Shown here: piece by piece, positions 60,501 through 64,000 of the stretch
Layout: every line of letters begins with the position of its first letter
How positions within the stretch are numbered: the stretch's first letter is position 1
Origin: Cyclina sinensis
Lineage: Eukaryota > Mollusca > Bivalvia > Venerida > Veneridae
Length of the DNA: 64,000 nt
Direction of reading: 5' to 3'
Assembly (NCBI GenBank): GCA_012932295.1
Contig: JAAONU010000004.1
Coordinates: forward strand, 22,514,872-22,578,871
Notes under the pieces: model-generated
What the model was told of the DNA's origin: nothing
What the model saw: only the letters and a program-made list of their open reading frames with translations
Database searches by the model: none
Position numbers and translations under genes: made by a program

Positions 60501-61120
60501 TGTTTTTAAAGACTAAAGTAAAATAATTCTAACTTCTAAAATAAGGTTAAATAATAAATTTAATACCTTTTAATACAGGTGACAGTCCTTACGAGAACAT
60601 CAGGGGTCGCGAGCTGCCTTCAAGGTTAAAGGGGGGATACAGATTGCCGAAACCGGATCAGTGCGAAGACAAGTAAAAATTAATTTTCTTTAAAAGTCAA
60701 AGAATTTCACAATGAAGTATAATTGTTGAATACATTGATAGTAAAGCTTCACCAAAGGTTTGTAGCCGACATGGTTAAAAGATCAAAATCACACTGAATT
60801 TATGTTCATAAATGTCTCAGTGTCAATTTTCCAATTTTCAGTTCCAATTTGGCTCTTTTTTAAACACATTACTTTTTAGCTCAAACACCTATCTATTCTT
60901 CATTTACTTGGAAGACATTGATTAATGAATTATTACAGTTAGAATGAGCTCTTAAAAGTTGACATAATTATACCAACTCATTGCAAACAGATGGTATGGT
61001 GTGATGAAACATGCCTGGGCTGAGGACCCAAAGAACAGACCGACGTTCAAAGAAATAGTGAGCACGTTGGATGAAATATTTGTGTCTGCTCCTGTTGATA
61101 ACTACTACTACAAATGTTAG
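28296..61120 (+). CDS. EMI/multi-EGF/FN3 receptor tyrosine pseudokinase (34 coding exons, 5' end missing)
   Basis: This is the one host gene identified. Exons: 28296-28355, 30204-30292, 30523-30618, 32987-33079, 33279-33374, 34445-34537, 37540-37635, 37932-38030, 38651-38746, 40087-40182, 40493-40588, 40834-40929, 42321-42416, 42896-43000, 43262-43355, 43599-43774, 44003-44138, 44695-44917, 45236-45795, 46045-46153, 46782-47005, 47277-47394, 48716-48901, 52260-52296, 52546-52818, 53145-53195, 53576-53736, 55771-55948, 56544-56663, 58397-58551, 59887-60009, 60215-60329, 60579-60672, 60991-61120. All introns are GT-AG, and phases agree throughout, giving 1,522 codons plus a stop. Order: EMI (1-50), 12 EGF (50-436), unassigned ectodomain (436-1057), FN3 (1057-1147), TM (about 1155-1181), kinase-like domain (about 1220-1512), short tail. 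The first exon with a signal peptide was not found. The protein is likely a single-pass surface receptor; its ligand is unknown. Confidence 0.88.
28975..29868 (+). mobile_element. Helitron-like tandem-repeat element
   Basis: A GTCCGTCCGTCC microsatellite at about 29,018 is followed by four diverged units of about 160-180 bp. Each carries 'cttgtccacacttcatctccaaaaccgcttg', 'attgaaacttcacaggaatg' and 'gttgtgcatatcatcag'. The 3' end near 29,826-29,868 has GGGGGCAT, the hairpin TGTCAaattccagTGACA, then GCTCTTG^TT. It lies in the intron between the EMI exons. Confidence 0.65.
29960..30062 (-). repeat. tRNA-derived fragment
   Basis: On the minus strand TGGTCTAAGGCGTTCTACTT (box A-like) and GCGGGTCCCAAACCC (box B-like) are separated by a variable-arm-like TTAGGCGGTTGGTGCCGA. 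The same order recurs at 55,612-55,695 (minus). The arms do not close into a functional tRNA. A poly-C run follows at 30,063-30,074. Confidence 0.45.
30523..43000 (+). CDS. twelve EGF-like repeats, one per exon
   Basis: Exons at 30523, 32987, 33279, 34445, 37540, 37932, 38651, 40087, 40493, 40834, 42321 and 42896 each encode one six-Cys EGF module of about 31-35 residues. The pattern is C-x3-C-x3/4-G-x-C-x5-C-x-C-x4-G-x4-C, for example [20 protein letters not shown]. Every exon is bounded by phase-1 introns on both sides, the symmetric class that allows duplication without frame loss. Repeats such as those at 33,279 and 40,493 (both [11 protein letters not shown](V/I)CQC), or 34,445 and 40,834 (both with a CSxPxxC core), are closest to each other across the array. 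No Ca-binding DxDE consensus is seen at module starts. The modules are likely a rod-like extracellular stalk or ligand-binding region. Confidence 0.9.
31150..31600 (-). repeat. dispersed repeat, copy 2 (inverted)
   Basis: The reverse complement matches 27,230-27,680 across about 450 bp (accaggacaacttgttcttc, gaacctggtttaaaac, gaccgttccaaggcggtaac). It lies in the intron after the first EGF exon. Confidence 0.7.
33476..34092. mobile_element. foldback element with (GA)n(TA)n-tipped inverted repeats
   Basis: Left arm: CTCTCTCGCTATATATATAT at about 33,500-33,555, then GTGCCGGGCAAGTAATTAAA and GCATCACATGGGTTTTTGAA to about 33,665. The right arm (about 33,937-34,080) is the reverse complement, including the TATATATAGCGAGAGAGAGA tip. 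The arms are over 100 bp and nearly identical apart from the TA length. The roughly 270-bp interior has no ORF. It sits in the intron between EGF exons 3 and 4. Confidence 0.8.
34095..34250 (+). repeat. diverged tRNA-derived SINE
   Basis: GTTCAAGGGGTTAAACCGCC resembles box A and ATTTCGAATAGAACTGATT resembles box B. The body 'gcttgaatactgacctgaatccaggaagcaggcggcg' parallels the 'acttagtactggttggttccagggacgg' body at 12,780. An older copy than the one at 12,645. Confidence 0.5.
35140..36270. repeat. degenerate copies of the TTTCCGATCAATAACT repeat
   Basis: 'ggtcaaaggtcaagctcacag' (35,153), 'tttccgatcaatagctcgag' (35,320) and 'tttccgaccagtaacacag' (36,003) match units of the array at 59,064-59,690. 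Copies are heavily diverged and split. No coding exon was found between 34,538 and 37,539. Confidence 0.5.
36576..37374 (+). mobile_element. Helitron-like tandem-repeat element
   Basis: The 5' hairpin TATAACCCCCCTCGC...AAGGGGAGGGGTTATA is followed by about four core units ('ttgtccggggtataactta', 'gtgcagtgcttaagaacaat', 'gaattattgccctt'). The 3' end GCATGCGGGGGTACTGGCGC then ACTGGGAGTTCTAG^T. The intronic element lies between EGF exons 4 and 5. Confidence 0.7.
39370..40020. repeat. old tandem repeat, about 180-200 bp unit
   Basis: Four diverged copies of a unit with 'gttgatcaggtaactcag', 'aatttgctcgaatccgaaactacc' and 'cagttgataattaggaccgg' occur near 39,470, 39,650, 39,835 and 40,008. The last copy runs up to the acceptor of the EGF exon at 40,087. 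Confidence 0.55.
43262..48901 (+). CDS. unassigned ectodomain region, nine exons
   Basis: Exons from 43,262 to 48,901 encode about 610 residues between the EGF array and the FN3 domain, with N-glycosylation sequons (for example NTTY, NGTS) and scattered Cys pairs. Two segments look like related beta-sandwich modules. One has [20 protein letters not shown] and ends [20 protein letters not shown]. The other has [20 protein letters not shown] and ends [20 protein letters not shown] plus HIDNTPP. A third stretch, [20 protein letters not shown], repeats the 'SG(I/V)..(Y/I)' theme. The 'A(S/T)DxxxNxxxA...D' signature resembles Ig/FN3/HYR-like folds, but I cannot name the family. The large 560-bp exon 45,236-45,795 carries most of it. 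Exon 43,262 may start at 43,268 (tandem acceptor). Confidence 0.75.
47560..48480. repeat. tandem repeat, about 150-165 bp unit, 5-6 copies
   Basis: Units share 'cttgtcagcgc', 'aatgaaacctta(c)agaaatgttcag', 'cagggttttcgacttgactgatttttg' and 'gagacattttagattttgattt'. Copies start near 47,575, 47,733, 47,890, 48,035, 48,190 and 48,335. The units resemble those at 28,975-29,620, so this is probably a diverged core of the same kind of element. Confidence 0.65.
49457..50069 (+). mobile_element. Helitron-like element, ATGCTCCCCG family, nested in the Tc1 element
   Basis: The 5' end ATGTTCCCCGTATGGCGAGC forms a hairpin and is followed by 'atatagttgccgctttgtcc' and (GTCC)n. Three core units follow ('acttattttttgtccgggg', 'gtgcagtgcacaagaaccat', 'gagttattgcc'). 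The 3' end has CGGGGAGCATCC (reverse complement of the 5' end), the hairpin CGGTtctACCG, then ATTTCTTG^TT. The best preserved copy of this family in the window. Confidence 0.8.
50239..51275 (+). pseudogene. Tc1-like transposase, frameshift and stop
   Basis: The N-terminal HTH pair ([20 protein letters not shown] and [19 protein letters not shown]) is followed by the first catalytic Asp in [10 protein letters not shown]. The frame breaks at about 50,845. In the next frame it continues with one TAA, then [11 protein letters not shown] (second Asp) and [18 protein letters not shown] (Glu), with exactly 34 residues between the Asp and the Glu: a DD34E Tc1-type triad. The C-terminus runs to 51,275. 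All three catalytic residues survive, but a frameshift and a stop disable it. Confidence 0.88.
51487..51735. repeat. direct duplication of about 115 bp
   Basis: 'ttaggaaggtacacgtgtgt...gcatattcaacaaaacttgtacc...gcttgtagtaaaca' (51,487-51,598) recurs at 51,621-51,732 with about 20% differences. The 100-codon frame at 51,596-51,898 crosses the duplication and has no other support. Confidence 0.6.
52260..52296 (+). CDS. 37-nt microexon of the receptor gene
   Basis: The sequence is flanked by 'caccttttag' and 'gtaagtactc'. It enters at phase 0 after the exon ending at 48,901 and leaves one base, which is exactly the phase needed to join the FN3 exon at 52,546. It encodes [12 protein letters not shown] and completes a Tyr at the next junction. 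Without it the upstream and FN3 exons are out of phase. The 3.36-kb upstream intron is filled by transposons. Confidence 0.65.
52546..52818 (+). CDS. fibronectin type III-like domain exon
   Basis: About 91 residues start [20 protein letters not shown], with the core Trp in the B strand. [20 protein letters not shown] then gives the 'L.P...Y.(I/V)' signature of FN3 E-F strands. It is a single exon immediately before the membrane segment, as in many receptor kinases. Two Cys are absent and one (ASCYG) is unpaired within the exon. Confidence 0.75.
53145..53736 (+). CDS. transmembrane helix and juxtamembrane segment
   Basis: Exon 53,145-53,195 ends [10 protein letters not shown] and exon 53,576-53,736 begins [20 protein letters not shown]. 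Together they make a roughly 27-residue hydrophobic helix followed by a basic stop-transfer [13 protein letters not shown]. The juxtamembrane stretch is Arg/Ser/His-rich ([13 protein letters not shown]), with one Tyr (VKYHTS). A competing +2 frame over the same bases is longer on paper but breaks the phase and lacks the helix. Confidence 0.9.
53824..55589 (+). mobile_element. Helitron-like tandem-repeat element, about 10 units
   Basis: The 5' hairpin AATACCCCCAAAATGAAGTT then TGGGGGTAT is followed by 'gtcggtcggtcggg', then about ten units of roughly 150-170 bp ('gagcataacttgaaaactactggttggaattcaatgcaac' type). The 3' end has TTTTGGGGGTATT, exact reverse complement of the 5' AATACCCCCAAAA, then the hairpin TCACatttaGTGA and TAGCTCTAG^T. 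It lies between the TM exon and the first kinase exon. Confidence 0.85.
55612..55695 (-). repeat. tRNA-derived fragment
   Basis: The minus strand reads TTACCTAAGGCGATCTTAAT (box A-like) and GCGGGTTCGAATCCCACTA (a good box B). The acceptor ends do not pair, so it is a SINE head or tRNA pseudogene. Same type as at 29,960. Confidence 0.5.
55771..61120 (+). CDS. tyrosine kinase-like domain, predicted catalytically dead
   Basis: Seven exons. N-lobe: [15 protein letters not shown] replaces GxGxxG (the first and third Gly are Lys and Ala), the beta-3 Lys is kept in VVAKALK, and the helix C Glu is not evident in [14 protein letters not shown]. Then [13 protein letters not shown] and [19 protein letters not shown]. 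The catalytic loop at 59,887 is [13 protein letters not shown], with Arg for the catalytic Asp. The metal-binding DFG is replaced by ISGFGP. The activation segment [19 protein letters not shown] has no Tyr. The C-lobe is intact: [20 protein letters not shown], then [20 protein letters not shown], and [11 protein letters not shown]. The protein ends NYYYKC eight residues after the fold. The fold is preserved with typical tyrosine-kinase (APE, DVWSFG) signatures, so selection for a non-catalytic scaffold is likely. Confidence 0.9.
56680..57975 (+). mobile_element. mariner-type DD41D transposon, near-intact
   Basis: The TIRs CAGGGTCTCCCATAATATAT then GTCCACTTAA (left) and the matching right end (...TGGACATATATTCTGGGACACCCTG) are inverted over more than 45 bp with few mismatches, flanked by TA at 56,678-56,679 and 57,976-57,977. 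Length is 1,296 bp. It sits in the intron 16 bp downstream of the exon ending at 56,663. Confidence 0.9.
56732..57826 (+). pseudogene. mariner-like DD41D transposase with one late stop
   Basis: The frame is open for 330 codons. It has an HTH region ([32 protein letters not shown]), then [13 protein letters not shown] (first Asp), [15 protein letters not shown] (second Asp) and [17 protein letters not shown] (third Asp), with 41 residues between the last two. A TGA at 57,722-57,724 precedes about 33 further in-frame codons ([20 protein letters not shown]) to TAA at about 57,824. The late stop and otherwise clean frame point to a recent insertion. The first functional Met may be the one in [10 protein letters not shown] at 56,762. 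Confidence 0.88.
59064..59738 (+). mobile_element. Helitron-like tandem-repeat element, about 148-bp unit x 4.3
   Basis: Units beginning CGGTTTCCGATCAATAACTA carry 'gagaacgctttgacctaggttcaccaaacttggtatgctggttggtcatcacc' and 'aggtcaaaggtcaagctcacag'. They start near 59,064, 59,210, 59,356, 59,503 and 59,647. The 3' end is GGGGGGCATGTATGTTTTAC then AAACATTTCTTG^TT. The 5' end is not clear. It lies in the intron before the HRR-loop exon. Confidence 0.75.
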
Positions 61121-62485
61121 ACAGTATTGATGAAACAGGACAGTGTTTTGCAATAGATTTATAGGCAGTTTCAATCTTTTGAATATCTACAAATTGTTAT
61201 ACGACTCGTTGGTAGGGGGGCACAGAGGCATTTGTCATACTTTGTAACTAAAATGGACCGTGTCATGAGGTTATCAACAATGTGGTCAAATTTTACATTT
61301 TCAGCTTTTTTCACTTTCAGATAATGTACTCTTTTAAAAAAACTTTAGTTTTTTTTATTGCAATCTGACTTCCATATGGTATAATAGTAGTGGAAAAACA
61401 TTGCAAAAATAACATTTCTATTAATAATGTTTGCATCATGGACGTCAAACCACATAACATGTATGATGTTATATAGTTGCAAACTTGTTATGTGATCCAT
61501 ATCTTGTTTCAGTAACCTTCGAACACTTTAATTGCATATTTTATCAAACACAACACTTTATGGTTATTCTCAGAGAAGGCAGAAATATTGTATGCTTGCA
61601 GAAATCTGTAATTAGTTTATTATGTCAATCTTTGACGTCGTTTTCTCAATGACGTTAAATTGACCAGATTGTTGATTGTGACGTGTCACGTTCCAAATTA
61701 ATTGAATATCAGCAAAAATGGCTAATTTCTGGTCTTCTTTAATTCAAAGTTAAAGTAAAATATTTCTGACCTGAACATTATCCTTCATAAAAAGTGCCTA
61801 TGTTGTGTCAAATTTCTTGATTACAATTATCAAAGAAGCAGTTTCCATAGCTGAATGGTTATTTCTATGCATACCTGTAGCAATGGTTCAGAGCACGACA
61901 TGAGACTCTTCCAAATGTGTATTTGTTCCAAAATGTTTCAGAATTGTACAGAGCAGTGTAATATATCCAGTTTAACTTTTACGTTAGCTTGCTCTTACAA
62001 CTATGATAATGTACATGACTGTCTTCGGTTGGTTTAAACTGATATATAAAGTCAATACTGAATCTTTTGTATTTACGTATGAAGGCTGCTTTCATCGATG
62101 TTTGCATGTTTATATGTTGTAAAACTCTCACACAGAGAAACGTAGGAGATATTTAACCACTGTAGACTACCGTTAAATGTTGTGGTTCCTTAGAAAATAT
62201 GTTCAGTTGCCTGAAGGAAAAAAGCTTATTAGTTAGAATAAAACTGAGCTAAGAGACCATGCAAAGCCTACAGAAACAAGGAAACTTTCGTATTCATAAT
62301 TCAACTGTTGTCTGTTAATTTTTACTCATCGGACCTTGTCAGCGTGTTTACAATATGTCTGTTCTGCGTTTTACATCATGCGATTTGCTGATTTCAAAAT
62401 TCATTTCTAAACTGATAATATTATTTGTTTAACAATATTTGTAATTTGAGTGTAATTTATCAAATAAACGTGACATTGTTAGAGT
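61121..62485 (+). other. 3' untranslated region of the receptor gene (extent inferred)
   Basis: After the TAG at 61,118-61,120 there is no further coding exon. AATAAA at 62,463-62,468 is the first plausible polyA signal in a transcript-like context; others lie at about 63,044 and 63,777. Without transcript data the end is a guess. Confidence 0.4.
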
Positions 62486-63840
62486 TTACTTTATATGACT
62501 ATATTGAAATTCTGGAAGGCATTTCAGTAACTGTTGGCTGCATTGTTACTTGATTTTATCAGATGCTTTTCTTTGCGACCTTTTTACTCGAATGTTTAAA
62601 ACAATATGCCTTTGATAAAACACAAACGCAGTTTATAATCCCTTTTGATAAGTATTTGGCAAAACGATGTTTTTCAGAACAGGACAGTCTTAATAAATTC
62701 TTAAACATATTCTCCCAGTTTCTCCTGTACAATATGTACCCCTTATTATTCCAAATATTGAATGTTCTCACGTAAGCCTTTTACCAGAGTATTTTGAGAT
62801 ATCATTATAACCCTATGTTCATCATTACCCTTGCATACTTGTATGCTTTGTTTTGATGTTCATACCTTAGCAAAGGTCATCTTAGGCAAACTACATATTT
62901 GAGTATAGTGCTATCATTCCTTTGATCTGTTGATAATATGTTACTTTGTGTCTTTGGCATTGTAGCCTGATTTATATTCCTATTCCCTGATCTTATCATC
63001 AGGTAATACTTAGAATACATGTTTCAACAACAATGCAAGGCAAATAAATGCAACGTATATGGTGACTCTACTAGTAGCGTCTTTAATCTGATTTCTGTTT
63101 TTTTTTATTGTGTGTTTACTCCATGTAGACAAACATCTCATGTATCATATAGGTCGCGACTAGTTTAATATTTTAATGTAGAATCAATTTAATTCGTCTG
63201 TAAATATGAAATTTACATGTGCCAATCCGATACGCTGGTGTTATCATATTAATTATTTTTTTCTGGATCTAACATAGTGTTCTCTGTAACCGCTAACTAT
63301 TTGTTAATGTATGTACGAATGCATTTTAAAAGTTTAAGTGTTTATATGTTGTAGCCAGTCAATATTTCAGTCAAGGAGTCAGGTTATTTTGATCATGAAA
63401 AAATGTTAACAGTTTTTAGTCTAACTCCAATGCGTAAAATGTGTTCGATATGTAGTAATCCTAGTAAATACAAAGGAATTTTGGTGAAAAAAGGCCAAAT
63501 TTCATTTTAACTGAGTCTGTTTTTGTACGTGCTACCAGGAAATGAAAAGTTGCATGCTTTACATGGTCCTGACTTGAGGTGAGTTCTTTCTTTGATTTAA
63601 GCAGTGTTCAGAGATTATTTGTATATACATATAGTAACTTACAATGATGTCCTATATAGTTGTATTTCTTGCCTTCCTTTGATATGACAGAAAAGCGCCC
63701 CATCTCTCCCTCTCTTTTATTTATCCCTGTTTGTATGAATTTTAAGGCAAAAAAATACAGAAAATGTACTGCTGTAATAAAAGCTTAAAGGCTTATCAGT
63801 ATTAATGTTGTCTTTGTTAATGAAGATCCTTACTGATTTG
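62486..63840. other. no gene seen
   Basis: AT-rich sequence with a second and third AATAAA (about 63,044; 63,777). A 70-codon frame at 62,563-62,775 is open on both strands, has no motif, and is not called. Confidence 0.4.
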
Positions 63841-63846
63841 TTACAA

Positions 63847-63912
63847 TGTGAGCTCTCTCTCTCTCTCTCCCTGCCTCCCTACCTCTCTCTCTCTGTCTAT
63901 ATATATATGAAA
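63847..63912. repeat. (CT)n/(TA)n microsatellite
   Basis: Runs of CTCTCT with CCTGCCTCCCTACC interruptions lead to TATATATATATG. The composition is like the tips of the foldback element at 33,476-34,092, and the window ends shortly after. Confidence 0.8.
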
Positions 63913-64000
63913 ACAAGCAAGAGAAGCGAACTACTCTGGGCAGAAAGTTTCGAAACTTTAAACAGCGAATAAAAGCAACGTTTGGAAAGAGGAGTGATTA

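Noticed and set aside
62559..62775. 70-codon frames on both strands
   Set aside because: Complementary open frames without motifs, in the 3' flank; chance in AT-rich DNA.

Overview
The window is AT-rich eukaryotic DNA from an intron-rich, transposon-dense genome. Several features suggest a mollusc, most likely a bivalve: element families built on tandem cores with GTCC microsatellites, tRNA-derived SINEs, CR1-like and DIRS-like retroelements, and a multi-EGF receptor gene. The taxon is inferred; no species marker was found.

Positions 1-28,290 are almost entirely repeats. They hold a tandem array (about 1.24-2.76 kb), decayed LINE and Penelope-like RT fragments, and a 5'-truncated LINE with a (CTTAT)n tail (7.05-9.29 kb). 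Next come a minus-strand DIRS/Ngaro-like tyrosine-recombinase retroelement (9.48-12.35 kb), a SINE, and two foldback elements (14.79-15.74 and 15.92-16.80 kb). A large PHD/endonuclease/RT LINE follows (about 16.8-24.7 kb). Its reading frame is broken by an exactly delimited hAT-like insertion and by a TTA-flanked MITE, and the MITE itself holds a tandem-repeat Helitron-like element.

Positions 28,296-61,120 (+) carry one host gene. I could chain 34 coding exons with consistent splice phases over about 32.8 kb, giving at least 1,522 residues; the first exon (signal peptide) was not placed. The predicted protein has an EMI domain, 12 EGF-like repeats (one per exon, all phase 1-1), about 620 residues of unrecognised ectodomain, one fibronectin-III-like domain, one transmembrane helix, a tyrosine-kinase-like domain and a very short Tyr-rich tail. 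The catalytic loop reads HRRLAARN instead of HRDLAARN, DFG is replaced by GFG, the glycine loop is degenerate, and the activation segment has no tyrosine. I therefore read it as a receptor pseudokinase. The introns host many elements, including a Tc1-like DD34E transposon with another element nested in it and a DD41D mariner inserted 16 bp from a splice donor.

At least eight tandem-repeat elements in the window share one architecture. They have a 5' hairpin terminus, a GTCC-type microsatellite, a core of roughly 145-185 bp repeats, an inverted copy of the 5' end, and a 3' hairpin followed by CTTG or CTAG before T. This matches non-autonomous Helitron/Helentron-type elements. From 61,121 to the end the window holds the 3' UTR with candidate polyA signals and ordinary AT-rich flank.
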